Part shown: one piece after another, positions 44,781 through 57,250 of the stretch
How positions within the stretch are numbered: position 1 is the stretch's first letter
Layout: the number at the start of each line of letters is the position of its first letter
NCBI GenBank assembly: GCA_012934845.2
Contig: WNNJ02001092.1
Coordinates: 1-64,000, forward strand
Reading direction: 5' to 3'
DNA: 64,000 nucleotides
DNA from: Pomphorhynchus laevis
Lineage: Eukaryota > Acanthocephala > Palaeacanthocephala > Echinorhynchida > Pomphorhynchidae
Program-made: the position numbers and the translations under genes
Notes under the pieces: model-generated
What the model was told of the DNA's origin: nothing
What the model saw: only the letters and a program-made list of their open reading frames with translations
Database searches by the model: none

Positions 44781-46787
44781 CCTCCCACTACTGGATGCAG
44801 AGGAGGACTGCCATACACCTAACACAATCATTAGATGTATGTCCATACACCATAATTTATTATGCCTAAGCATATGATATCGAATTTATTTAATATTGAT
44901 GTGATGGTTAGTGAAATATATAATAAATGCAATCGATTTCTCGCTATTTTATCAATTAAAGCGTTACACAGCCAATATGTTAGATATATAGGAAAATATC
45001 TACATTAAAACTTTATGTTGTTTCAATTTGAAAATATTTCTGAATGTATTTTAATCAATTATAAAGGTTTCAGCGTAGATTTAGTATTTTAATGTACAAA
45101 TTTAAATAACGGCCGATTTTAATATTTTAAATTTAAAATTATGTTATATTATCTTGCATTTAGTACAAGTCAATAGGTTAAGCAGCTAAAAAAAAACAAA
45201 TTTATTTGATCCTTAGTTGACTAACTATCAATCAGGATAATCATAAATTTAATGTTAATAAAATTTAATGTTAATATTTAGCTGATATTATGTGAAATAT
45301 CAAATCGCTTTCTTTCTCACTGTTTTATTAATAGAGTTATTCTTAAATAAATGGTTTATACTTTTTGTGAATTAATCGAATTTATATATAAAACATTCAT
45401 ATATCATTGGTATAGAAGATAATTGAAAAATTTATATCTGCATTTGGATAAAGTGTATAATGACGATTTATCGAATTCTGCATAGGGGCACCCTTATTAG
45501 AGATTAAAATGTCTTCTATTATAAACGATCAAATAGTTTTCGCAGCTACATAAATTCAATTATGTTCGATGTTAAAATATAATTTGAATAAATAAAGATG
45601 AGATATCAAGCGACACAATTAAAACAACAAAACTTTATAACTCAGTGAAGATAATTTTTATTTAATCAGTAGTGTAGCGACGCTATCGCATATGCTAACA
45701 AAATTAAAAAAATATATAAAAGTATAAATAATATAAAATTATTTATATATAATATAATTATATATAATAATTAAATATAATTAAAATAAAATTATAAACA
45801 TGATTTTTGAAATGTGGGACACGAAACAGCAAGCCGTTTAAGATCTTATATTCATTATACATATTAATAAACATTAATATTTTATATTACACTATAGTCT
45901 ATGCAAGAGATACTTATAGTATTTTGTTGTCTGACCTTTTCTTATTCATCTTGTATTAATATTCTTAAAGCATTTATTTATTAAACAGCTTGCTCGTTCT
46001 AAATGAGCAATCACTTAATCTTTAATCAATGAATAAGCAATTTAGTTAAAATGAACTATATATATTCCCACAATTGTGTGACCAAATTTGTTCATTATTT
46101 ATGCATACGTTACATTTTATAAATCAAAAAATGTTCGTTTGTGACTTTTTCTTGTTTTCAATGTTCTATCAGATATGACATATGTTTATGTGTTCATTTC
46201 TAGTTATTAAACCTTGACAGTTTTATGCTGTTTTAAAGGAGAACGAATTTGGGGTAACAAGTTGATTATCCTATATTGTTAACATTTTTATTATAATAGC
46301 TTGTCGTAATAAAGGTGATGTATTACATTACTTTAGATATATTTTGCCAAAAAATGGTTTCCAAATTTAAATTTTAAATTTTAAATGGATTTAAACATAT
46401 AATGTAAACTTTTTAGATGGATTTTTTTACCCACTTATTAAATGACAAAACATGAATTTATTTCTGGTCGATCATACTTTTAGTGTTTTCTGTTAAAAAA
46501 AATTAACAAAAAAATAAAAAAAAAATTAAATTTTTTTAATTAACAAATTTGTTAATCATTTTAATATTTTTATCATTTCGTGTGTTGTATTTACTCTGTA
46601 TTGCATATTATTATGTATTATATTTGTAGATGTTCAATATTTATTAATATTAAGTATTCTATAAATACTTTATAATTAGATAAAAAAATATAATTTTATA
46701 TTATATAATTATTTATATTTATATACAACACCGATACTTTTCTATGTAATAAAGTGAAAAATTTCTTCGATAAAAATGTGTGTAAAC
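44781..46787 (-). other. RGS gene intron(s)
   Basis: AT-rich, probably containing one small linker exon between the GGL and RGS domains that could not be located. No other gene was recognised. Confidence 0.6.
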
Positions 46788-46889
46788 CTCTCATTATCCC
46801 ATGCATATGTGCTATCTTTTAACCAAACGTTGACTCCTGAATCGTCATGTACCAAAAACGGATCATAACACTTGATGACCGCATATTTA
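46788..46889 (-). CDS. RGS7: R7-family RGS protein, GGL-domain exon
   Basis: The exon reads KYAVIKCYDPFLVHDDSGVN, then VWLKDSTYAWDNE. It matches the C-terminal half of the G-gamma-like domain of R7 RGS proteins (YCEQY..YDPFL..P.PSNPW..D.T.W..E). The GGL domain binds Gbeta5, which stabilises the protein. The acceptor TTTATTAG at 46890 and donor GTTTAC at 46787 bound a 102-base exon that starts with one base and ends with two. The Asn-Pro-Trp of NPW is altered (NVW). The first GGL helix must be in an upstream exon not identified. Confidence 0.75.
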
Positions 46890-47329
46890 CTAATAAATCT
46901 AAATTCAACAAATTATAATAGTAATATTGTGATATCTTCTTAAGAATGACAATTATACAATTTCAATAGCATATCGATGATATAATTTAAAGACTTTAAT
47001 TTCTGTTTGAGCATTTGTTCAATTATCCAATTATACATTTTATGTAAAGAAATTATTTTTAGCTTAAAAATCAATTGAAAATTTTAATTATTGTTTAGTA
47101 AATTTATATTTGAGAATTTAATATGATATTTTTATTTAAATATACCATAAAATATCATATCTTTATTTAAATATGATATATTTATATTTATATATTTTAC
47201 TTAAATATATAAATATGATATAAACATTTGAGCATTTGAGCATTTTAGATTTAAAAAAAAATGAAAATTTTAGTAAATTTATATTTGAGAATTTAATATG
47301 ATATTTTTATTTAAATATATCATATTATC
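46890..47329 (-). other. AT-rich RGS intron sequence
   Basis: It contains repeated TTTAAATATGATAT segments (47100-47330) that also appear near 53370-53440, at the other end of the Penelope-like element block. No gene was seen. Confidence 0.5.
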
Positions 47330-48434
47330 AAATAAGCTAACTGAGTCTACGTATTTAATATAGTTATAAAATAAACAAAACATAATAATGCTAAATCAAA
47401 ATTTAATAATTAAATAATAAAATTAATAATTGTTTTTAGATTTTGAATAATTTAAATCAAATTAAAATAAAAAAATGAAATTTAAAATAAACGTCATTTT
47501 TATGAATTGACTAATAAATAACAGACGTTGTATCAGAATAAGAATTAGAGGTCATCAGGAGGAACTGCTATGCTATCAGGTTTCGGCCCTTAACTCCTCT
47601 ACCCAACATAGTAGCGGGGCCAAACACGTGATAATGATGTATTTCCTCTGATAAAACTATCTAGTATCTTATTCTAATACAAAGTATATTATTTATTATC
47701 CATCCATAAAAATTTGCCACTTAAGAGTTTAAATTTATTCTTTATATTATTGTGTTGATTTATATATTTTACTATTTTCTGCTTGATGTTATTTTTATAG
47801 TAACCTAGTTTAAAATATGTATCTATTAAATTATTTAAATGATTTTGAAGAAGGCCAATATCATTACATATTGTTGCAATTCTTAAAATTTCATTATTTA
47901 ATGTATTATATTTTATATTATATGGTATGCATGAATGCTCATGCAAAAATATGTTTCTTGTAAATTTAAATATGTCATCTTTACGATATAAATTAATAGT
48001 AGTTTTAGTTAATGTTAATTTAATGTTCATATCTAGATATACACCTTCTTTATCATCAATATTGGTTTTGTTAAGAATAAGGCTTTCTGGATAAATGTGC
48101 TCACTAATTGAATAAAAATTATTAGAATTAAATACACATATATCATCAATGTATCGAAACATATATTTCATATATTTATATTGTTTAGATTTAGTTTTTA
48201 CACAGTTATGAACAAATTCATATTCTATAAAGCTTAAAAACAAGTAAGCTATAATTGGGCTACTATTACCACCCATTGGAACACCTTTTACTTGTCTAAA
48301 TATAGATGTCCCTACTTTTAAATAATTTTGATTTATCAAAATATTTAAGGATTCTATTAATTCAATTTTATCCATATATTTATATTTACTTGATGGTTTT
48401 ATTTTTGTTAGATAGGCGTTATAATTATATATAA
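47330..48434 (-). mobile_element. Naiad-type Penelope-like element, RT C-terminal half and 3' end
   Basis: An open stretch of ~228 codons (48375-47689) carries RT motif B (VKGVPMGGNSSPIIAY), the catalytic block FRYIDDICVFNSNN, DKEGVYLDMNIKLTLTKTTI and the thumb-like end HLNNLIDTYFKLGYYKN. The 3' non-coding part to ~47330 matches the plus-strand copy at 36.6-37.2 kb. At 48434 the RT is interrupted by a different Penelope element; its upstream half continues at 51185. Comparison with the undisturbed copies near 22300 and 35660 (CATATATATGTTATAATAA) fixes the insertion point. As it stands the element is dead. Confidence 0.88.
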
Positions 48435-51142
48435 CACCCTTTTTATGTTACTGTTGAACCGCACACGAGATCCCATTTCTGGAATACTTTCGAAATATTT
48501 ATTTTACGATTGAAATCGAAATCCAATGAACAGTGACTTTGATTTATTTGAAAAGCTTTCGGCTTTTGTAAGCCTTCTTCAGTTCAATCTGAAATATACA
48601 CATGCACAATACAGTGCCTGCAATATAACAAAAACACAAATCAAGTATCAAAACACAAATATACAGTTCATGTGCTAAGGTAGGTGACAGTCATTATATG
48701 TGTTTAGGTGTAAATCTGTCATAAGTTGCGCTATCCAGAACTGTTCCCTATTTCTCCTCGTAGTTACGTGAGGCAATTCATCCTCTAAAACCATAACGCT
48801 CATTGTATGCCCAGGGTGTTCAATGGAATGATTAGCTGCACCATCCCTACCAGTTCGTCCAGCTCTAACGTCGCAACGTCTAGTATTCATACGAATATTA
48901 AGTTGATGTCCTGTTTCTCCGACATACTGAACCGGACATTCAGCACACAAACACAAGTATACTAGGTTTTTATTTTACATGTGGCTGCACATCTTGTGGT
49001 GTACTTCAACGCCGTGACAGAACTACGAAATTTGCTGCCTCTGCATATTTCTGCGCAGCATTTGCATCTATTATTACCGCAGGGGCGTGTACCACTTAAT
49101 GTACCCTCATGACGTAATTTATTTGATAGTAGATTTCTCAAATTAACACCCTTTTTAAAAACTACTTTTTGTTTCTTCCTTGAGCTCGTGATTACATTCA
49201 AAGACGCTAATGCCCTATTGAGATCAACTTCCAAAGACAATAAGGCCGGATGATAATCTGTTACAATATAACATTTACCCCCTCATCCTCCGGCGGAGAT
49301 ATTCGACTAAGCAATTCGCATCGATCTATTTTGCAAACGTCTTTGACTTGACGCTTGATTTGATATTTTTATAACCACGGGCTAAGAACTCATCTCTAAG
49401 CTTATTTAATGTTAATGCGAAATCGTATGATGTAGAGCAAATTTTCTTAGTACGAATCATCTCGTTTCTGATCATCAATCTTTTTATTCTCAGATGATGT
49501 GCACTATTAGCATGTATAAATGTACGAGTTCCCACACATTTACGGTATACAGTAGTTTGCCACTTTTCTTGGGAATCCAAATAAATCTTTACATCTAGGA
49601 AATTTATGCCATGAGTATCCACCACCGACCATACAAATTTAAGCTTAGAAAAAGCATTGAGATCATTTAAGAATTCAACGAGTGATTCCTCACCGTGACT
49701 CCAAATACCAAAAATATCGTCTACATATCGCACTCAGAAAGTTGGTCTTAACTCCCGCGAAGCTATGAAGCATTTCTCTACGTATGCCACATACAACCCT
49801 GCATATGTGGGTCCTATCGGGCTACCCATTGCAGTTCCCCTAGTCTGTATAAAGATCTTATCATTGAATGTGAAGGTGTTTGATTCCATTATTAGTTCTA
49901 ATAGAGTACAGGTAGTTTTTATCTCCGAGTCATCGTATTCTGCTGCTAACATAAGTTGTTTGACGGCATTAACGCCATTACTCAAGATGATGGAGGTAAA
50001 CAACGACTCCACGTCAACAGTAAATAATATACTATCAGAGTTAAGCGACAGTTTAATATCTTCAAATTTTCTTATGAATTGATCTGTGCTGTTAATAAAC
50101 GAAAGGCATTGCCTTAACAAGGGATATAAGTTATCATGTAAGTAGCGAGCTAATTTTTCCGTTGATGTTCCGCAATTTCTAATAATAGGTCGTCCAGGAC
50201 AAGTAGTTTGGCCCTTATGTATCTTAGGAAGAATATACATATATCCCAAGATAGGATTATCAACCAATAACTTACTTTTTACCTCGTTGTCTTTCACTAG
50301 AGTGGAAATGACAGTGTGAACCTCATCAACGATACCTATATGATCCACCAGCTCAATTCGCTCATATGCATCCCCACTCAATTGGCGCATTCCTTCAGCA
50401 ATGTAGTCCATAGTAGTCCAAACTACAGTTTTGTTACCCTTGTCTGCCGGTAGTATCATTATATTTGGATTTGACCTTAATTCCCTAATTGCCTTCATCT
50501 GAGTTTTTGACATATTTGATCTACTACGTTCATTTGGCTTAATATTCACATATTTTTGTATTAAAGGCGAGCTTAGAAAATTATTCTTTGTGTTTGCGAT
50601 ATCATCCTGGTCAAAATTTCGTAGCTCTGTCACGGCGTTGGAGTACACCACAAGATGTGCAGCCACATGTAAAACGAAAAACCTAGTATATTTGTGTTTG
50701 TGTGCTGAATGTCCGGTTCAGTATGTCGGAGAAACAGGACATCAACTTAATATTCGTATGAATACTAGACGTTGCGACGTTAGAGCTGGACGAACTGGTA
50801 GGGATGGTGCAGCTAATCATTCCATTGAACACCCTGGGCATACAATGAGCGTTATGGTTTTAGAGGATGAATTGCCTCACGTAACTGCGAGGAGAAAAAG
50901 GGGAACAGTTCTAGATAGCGCAACTTATGACAGATTTACACCTAAACACATATAATGACTGTCACCTACCTTAGCACATGAACTGTATATTTGTGTTTTG
51001 ATACTTGATTTGTGTTTTTGTTATATTGCAGGCACTGTATTGTGCATGTGTATATTTCAGATTGAACTGAAGAAGGCTTACAAAAGCCGAAAGCTTTTCA
51101 AATAAATCAAAGTCACTGTTCATTGGATTTCGATTTCAATCG

Positions 51143-51147
<5 letters not shown>
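48435..51147 (-). mobile_element. Canonical Penelope element with inverted 3'-end duplication
   Basis: The minus strand encodes, in order, the RT (IMILPADKGNKTVVW; ILPKIHKGQTTCPGRPII; LFTVDVESLFTSI; TRGTAMGSPIGPTYAGLYV; then MRYVDDIFGIW) and a C-terminal GIY-YIG nuclease (PCGNNRCKCC zinc-binding block, then CPVQYVGETGHQLNIRMNTR). The N-terminus of the RT protein is missing. Instead 50615-51147 is an inverted copy of the 3' end (48503-49033), about 530 bp, so the unit is bounded by long inverted repeats. Such inverted arrangements are known for Drosophila Penelope. The reading is in several pieces, so the copy is inactive. It has inserted into a Naiad-type element of the opposite domain order. 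Confidence 0.88.

Positions 51148-51184
<37 letters not shown>
51148..51184. repeat. (TA)n microsatellite at the Penelope insertion junction
   Basis: About 18 uninterrupted TA units lie exactly between the inserted Penelope element and the host Naiad-type RT. Undisturbed copies have only CATATATATG here, so the run expanded after or during insertion. Confidence 0.9.
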
Positions 51185-51186
<2 letters not shown>

Positions 51187-51995
51187 TTTTCCGAATATAA
51201 GATTAATTAATTTTACTAACGCTTCTTTAATATCTGCTAAATCTAGATTTGTATAAAGCGTACTAAAATCGTACGTATTTATATTCTGAAAATTTATTCC
51301 TTTTGTGTGTTCTAAAAATTCTTTTACAGAATTAATACTAAAATAGTATTTTATGCCAGTATTAATTTGGATTACCTTACAATAATTTTAAAATGTGCTT
51401 TAATTACTTTAAGTATTTTATTCATATAAACAGAAAGTGGTTTTAATGTACATTTAAACGCAATACATATGAACCTAGGTTTTATTGGATTTTTATGTAA
51501 TTTTGGATTCCAATATAATATAGGTATAGTTTTATTATCTAATTCAACCTTTATACCCTTTTTATCCATTATAGAACAGTGACTTGTAATAATTGTTTCT
51601 AAACTCAACTCACTACGTTCATATGTTGGATTTACATTTAAATCATTAGAATTAACCTCTTACATTAGTATATCATAATAAAGTTTTTTGCATATGAAGA
51701 CAAAGTTATTACTAGCTTTATCAATAGTTGTTATTATATAGTTATCCTTTAATTTAGAAAGTTCAGCATACATATCTTTATTAATTTTATCTTTCCTTTT
51801 GTAATTGTTTGTTATTTTCATTTTATTTTTTATTTTATCAAAAATAAAAAATCTAATATATAATCTGTCCAAATGTTTATCTTAGATATATTCGAGCTTT
51901 CACTATTTATCAGCTACCAAAGTAATCATTTAAGTTATTATATAACGAATTGATAATTTTATTTTTGTCGTTGTTATGTATGCATATCTTTAATA
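51185..51995 (-). mobile_element. Naiad-type Penelope-like element, N-terminal half of RT
   Basis: Continuation upstream of the element interrupted by Penelope. It encodes INTYDFSTLYTNLDLADIKE, TIPILYWNPKLHKNPIKPRF and IITTIDKASNNFVFICKKLYY, with MKITNNYKRKDKINKDMYAE further upstream. Its upstream edge (51790-51990) repeats 52000-52170, including TTATATAACGAATTG. The join with the nuclease part is therefore either a tandem duplication of ~200 bp or the overlap of two copies. Confidence 0.82.
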
Positions 51996-51997
51996 AT

Positions 51998-53290
51998 TTA
52001 ATCTTTCCTTTTATAATTATTTGATATTTTCATTTTCATTTTAATTTCATCAAATATATAATCTTTCCAAATTTTAATCTTTGGTGTATTTAACCTTTCA
52101 CTATGGATCAGCTTACCGAAGTAAGCGTTTAAATTATTATATAACGAATTGTAAATTTTATTTTTATTAATATTATTTAATCTATATTTATACCCTTTTG
52201 ATAGCAGCTTTCTTAATTCACAATTTTCAATTAATTCTAGATTATGGGTACATATATGTTCATTTATTTTATCAAAACTAAGACTTTTACAATTGCATTC
52301 TGTTTCCATTATGTTTCTAATATTATCGTTACATATTGATTTTAATTCTTTATTATAATTACAAATTTTTCGTCCTAATGGTGGTAGGAGTTTATACCTT
52401 ATTTTAGGAATATATTTACTTAAATCTGACCCTATTATTTCTTTACTTTTAGAATTATTTAAAAGTCCGGCTATATTTATGTTATCTATACATTTATTAA
52501 TGAAGTTTATGGTTAATGTATATTTTTTATTGTTATTATTTACATTTATTGTATGATTATAGTATTTTGTATTACAATAACTGTCTATTATACAACTTAG
52601 CCTATCATAGTCGTTAATTAATTTTTGATTTATTGAACATATGATATCTTTAGAAAAACTTCTTATATTTACATAAAGATCTTTCAGCTTATTATCTCTT
52701 AAAAGTTGTTTTAATATTTCTAATTGTTCATTTATATACATATCTTTTTTAATATTTTTAACTCTATTTTTCCTATTCCTTTTATCACCATGACTTCTTG
52801 GTTTGCGTTTAACCGGATTATTATAATATAGTTGTTTATTATGTATTATACTACTTCTGCCAATTCCTTGTACCACGTCATTCAATCCTAATGGGTACAT
52901 GGAATTAAGCGTTTTAATCCAAAAATCTTCTTTTTCTAATAGTTTTTGATTTAATATTGAAATGTTTTCTTCGATAATATGTTCTAAAATAAATAATTTA
53001 CAGTTTTTAATATCATGTCCTATTAATCTCATATGTTTATGAAATATAGTTTGACTATTATGCTGTATATTATATATGTGTTGCCTAAACCTAGTTTTTA
53101 ACATTTGATATGTTTTTCCTATATATTGCAATCCACATGTACATTGTATAAGATACACTACACCTGCGGTATTGCAGTTACAATTATTATTAATATTTAA
53201 TGAAAAACATTTGTTTGTCGTGTTACTTACAATACAATTATTATTTATAACATCACAAACTATACAATTTTTTCTATTACATGATTTCTG
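51998..53290 (-). mobile_element. Naiad-type Penelope-like element, N-terminal GIY-YIG nuclease region
   Basis: An open stretch of more than 380 codons. It starts with a Cys-rich block (SCNRKNCIVCD, NNNCNCNTAG) and a GIY-YIG nuclease domain: VVYLIQCTCGLQYIGKTYQ, FRQHIYNIQ, and EKEDFWIKTLNSMYPLGLN. Then come a Lys/Arg-rich linker (PVKRKPRSHGDKRNRKNR) and ~230 residues leading to the RT. Nuclease before RT is the reverse of canonical Penelope and is the hallmark of the Naiad/Chlamys group. GIY-YIG enzymes nick the target DNA to prime reverse transcription. The Cys block and the catalytic Tyr/Gly positions are intact; I did not see the 5' end of the element. Confidence 0.85.
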
Positions 53291-54445
53291 TTTTTAAAGG
53301 ATCTAAAATTGAAATCATTAGTACTTAGGTATTTTTCCAATCTGGTTGAGTACATGTAACTTTTAAGTCAATTTTTTATATCATATTTTTATTAAAATAT
53401 GATATATTTATATATTTTACTTAAATATATAAATATGATGTATATTTATACTTTACTTAGTGCTGAATTAGTAAGAAAATTTAAATAACGACTTTTTTAT
53501 GATTTGCTATTAAAATTATTTTTATTTAATTTCAATATAAATCACATTACATGCTAGTAATGAAGCTATTTCAGACAATGTATTTATAGATTATAATTAA
53601 ATATCAATTGATTAATAGATTTTTACTTTCAAAAATTATTATTAATTATATACATTAAATACAACCTGATTAATCAGGTATTAATAAATTAAAATTAATA
53701 CCTGATTGTTCCTGGATATTTAAAATTTAAAATACAGATCAGGATGGATAAATAATTATATGCATTTAAAAAGTTTATATATATTGAAGCCATCTAATTA
53801 TCTGGTTCAAGATTAATCATAAATCTAATCAGTGTGTGAAAATAAATTAAATCATTGAACTACTGTCGAGTATGTTTGTGCTTCGCTAATTGTATCTTAA
53901 TAATCTTTAGTAAAGTCTAAAGATTAATGAAAACTTCATTAATAAGTAAATAAGTAAAACTTCATTAATATGTAAAGTGCGATTGCCTCTGAAATTTTAT
54001 GATTTTTTGGATTTTTCTCTGAGCCGCGGGCAATATAACTTAATATCAAATTTATAAAGAATCTAAAATGTTATTGTAAAATTATTACAAAATCCATTGT
54101 TTTATTTTAAAAATTTTAGCACGTGAAAATATACAGTAAGACTTAACCATTTATTAAATTAACTTAACCATTTACTTTACATTTCTGCTATCTTTGAAGA
54201 TTTAGCATACGTCAAAGTACATTTCTTTGTTAGATATTCTTTCTAAAAATTGAAAACAGTAAAGTAAAGGGTAAGACAAGATAAACTATTTACTTGGATC
54301 ATATCTACATATATGTCATGGTTGTGACAATTACTTGTATGCAACATAGTGCTGAAATGTTGCTAAAAATAAGCATGAAATGATCCCTCCTGTGAAAATA
54401 GTAATTTGTGAAATGGTGAAATTAATAATTTTATATAGATTATTA
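53291..54445 (-). other. RGS intron sequence
   Basis: AT-rich, with TTTAAATATGATAT-like segments near 53370-53440 similar to those at 47100-47330. No gene was recognised. Confidence 0.5.
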
Positions 54446-54449
54446 TAAT

Positions 54450-54625
54450 TATTATTGTAATGGTGGAGGCGTGTGCATTGCAAACTATATGTTCGGGGTT
54501 CAAACCTCGAGCATGCACTCTCTCTTGACTTCTCTGTAAGCACACATCAAAGCCAACTAGGTCGCGTTGTCGAAAGACGTAGGGGCACCCGATGATGAAG
54601 CGGGTTCACTCTTCATTATAATTAT
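54450..54625 (+). mobile_element. tRNA-derived SINE candidate
   Basis: The sequence TGGTGGAGGCGTGTGCATT resembles a degenerate A box, and GTTCGGGGTTCAAACCTCGA matches a Pol III B box (GGTTCRANYCC) with a T-arm-like surround, about 45 bp apart. A non-tRNA body of ~110 bp follows (CCAACTAGGTCGCGTTGTC, AGGGGCACCCGATGATGAAG) and an AT-rich tail. The region is clearly GC-richer than its surroundings. Only one copy is visible in the window, so the assignment is tentative. Confidence 0.45.
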
Positions 54626-55029
54626 TATTAACGAAAGAACTTTATTATTATTAATCATTATTATTTAGACTGGTTTAAACATTCTTGATTACAATTTTTG
54701 CTAGAATAACTAAGTTGTTAGCATATATTTGGCATTCGTTTCCCAGATCGCCAAATACTTTCTCATACTTTTACTCGTATTTGGACGTTAAAAAATGGTC
54801 TTGGTGATATAAAGAATAAATACATATAATTACACAACGTCGAACAATGAATTATTAAGACGAAAGCAACGATCGAACAACGAATCATTATTACGACGCA
54901 AGCAACGATCGAAAAATGAATTATTATTACTACGTAAGCAACGATCGAACAACAATTTCGATTTGGACTTGCAGATTTCAATTTAATAGAGCTGCATTGA
55001 ATTAACTTCTTTACGTTGTTGCAGTTGCA
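54626..55029. other. Short tandem segment before the LINE
   Basis: Three or four imperfect ~50-bp repeats of AAGCAACGATCGAACAACGA with AATTATTATTACGA occur at 54840-54960, next to the LINE start. They may be LINE 5' UTR monomers. Confidence 0.5.
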
Positions 55030-57250
55030 ACGAAGGATCGGCAGTGTGCAGAAGTTGTGTTTGTTCGAAGACAAGTAGATTCTGCTAATTGTTCAGCCCA
55101 AAGATGTACAAATCGAGCCCCGGTTACATCGAACACGGACGGACCTGATCATTATTCTAGTATCCACTCTCAGATACCGATTACTAGTATATTGCATAGC
55201 TTAACACATTCTGATGATTCAAGTAGGTTCGTATCATTTGAATTAAATTGCAAGGCTGGAAACTTTGATGGCTATACAGTAATAAAAACTCCATATCGTC
55301 TTACTCGTGACTTATGTGTGACTTCTATTGTGACTCATGCACCTCTGAACGTTTCAGAACCCACGAAAAGGCGATAAATTCTTTAAGAAGTGAGATACTA
55401 GAGCTGAAGTCTCAGATTCATCAGTTTAGTTCACAATCTAGCAGGGTCTTTCAAAAATACAAGATCAATGATAATGTAGAGTCTCACCCTCCCACCTGGG
55501 CGAAAGTAGCGAGTAAGAATATTAGTTCAGAAATCACTCTGGCAGTTTTAGCGAATTCATCCGCAATCGAGAGAGGAGCGTCGAATGTAGAGATATTGCA
55601 TGCAATTGAACGGGAGAATATGCGTTCTTCGACAGTGATTATCAAAAATGTACCCGTTTCATATGATGACCGAAAATGTGTTAAGAAAATGATATCCCTT
55701 ATTGGTTACGCGGACAACAACACGCCTCTTAAACTCGTTCGCTTACCAGCCAATCACGATCGATATCCTGCATGGATGTTGTTAATCTCTAACCCATCCT
55801 TCACACATCTTATTTTTACGAAAGCTCTCTTCCTTCGACACCATGATGATTGCTTGAAAGTTTTTATCAAGCCGGATCTATATGTATCAGAACAAGATGC
55901 TGAATCTCTTCGCGCCGGGTTACTTAAGCGTAGGATTGATGAGCCACAAAAATCGTTTCGAATTCGACAAAACAGAATTGTTACAGTACATATTGTTCAT
56001 CCTAATCCGATAAGTTCGGAAATCACCCACATTGAGCTGCGATGTGAAGACCCTTCTTCAACCATCGAATGGTCAACTCTCTGCCCATATACTCCTATAT
56101 GACTAGAACATGGAGTCGCGATGAGGACCAACATTGTTGATCTACACCCGACCAGTTTACGGGATCCTAACCAGAGTTCTGATTTCGCTTCAATTGTGAA
56201 GGTTTTGGTTTTTAATGCAGAAGGTCTTGATAAGCTTTTATCTGAAAGATTTGACTCGTTTTTGGTAGGATATTACATCATAGTATTAACAGAAACATTT
56301 TGCGGTAACCCGATATCCATAAAAGATTTTTACGTATTTGAAAAATTAGCAAAAGCCCATATTCGAGGTCGTCCCATAGGAGGCATCGTAGTAGGTGTTA
56401 AGCCAATTATTTCGACCTGGCAAGCGAGCTTTAGTGATTTTAGCATTATCATTCATAACCCACATGTTTCAATCGTGGGTTGTTATTTCAATCCAACTAT
56501 TGATGCTTCTGACATTAGCAGTGATTTAGTAGATATCATAAGCTCTCTACAATAAAATCACCCTTTAATTATAGCAGGTGACTTTAATTAAAGGTAAGTA
56601 GTTCATTGCCGGATAAAATAAAGCACATAGTCAATTCGTTAACTCCGTACGGCATTAACCTTAGCTACCCTAGCGAGGGTGGGGCCTATGAAAGTGATTG
56701 GGGAAAAAGTTGTATAGATATTTTGTTCACAAACTGTAAAGTAACATCAGCTCACCTGTGCCAAGGCAGCGAATGGTCTTTACGCAGAAAACATAAGCCA
56801 GTTGTTTTCAAGCTCAGTCTTGATGATGTGATGACGTCATCACTCGCACATGCTATCCCATAGAGGAGTCGTAGACTGAATCTAAGAAACCCTAGATTAT
56901 CAGCGCTCACCAGTAATTTTTTGATACAGATGGTTCGATGTACCTAGAAGTTCGAGATACACTCTTAGAATGTTTCTTTGCATCTACTTAGAAACCGACG
57001 TGTTCACCATTCAAAAAGCTCTGTATTCGCGTCAACTCCGTAGTAAACTCATTGCTATGCATATACTTCCGGCGTTCAGAGAACGCGAAAGTCAGGAATA
57101 TAAGGACTTAAAGCTGTAATATCAATCTTCAATTAATTGTTTGAAAGACAAGCATTTTAAGACCAAAGAACCACGCACTTTAAAGGATGCTGAAATATAC
57201 CCTTAAAAGCTTAAAGTTAAACAGCTCGCACTATCATCTAAGAATCACAT
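55030..57250 (+). mobile_element. LINE 5' half (CR1/jockey-like): ORF1 and EEP endonuclease
   Basis: ORF1 (open 55314-56102, 262 codons) has CDFYCDSC near its start, a coiled-coil-like stretch (AINSLRSEILELKSQIHQF), a TVIIKNVPVSYDDRKCVKKM segment typical of the RRM-like RNA-binding region, and a basic end. ORF2 begins after a short gap (open 56121-56555) with VLVFNAEGLDKLLSERFDS, IIVLTETFC and RPIGGIVVGVKP, followed by IAGDFN and, in another frame (56606-56863), SCIDILFTN and RRKHKPVVFKL; these are the conserved blocks of an apurinic-type endonuclease (TET, GDFN, SD/H). The linker toward the RT is visible to ~57250 but decayed; the RT does not follow in this orientation. The copy is truncated and has at least two frameshifts. 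Confidence 0.8.

Noticed and set aside
44616-44873. 85-codon minus-strand open frame
   Set aside because: It crosses the hammerhead-like sequence and the RGS intron and shows no protein family features.
50590-50955. Separate GIY-YIG gene on the plus strand
   Set aside because: It is the inverted copy of the Penelope 3' end at 48503-49033, not an independent gene; its start lies in unrelated sequence.
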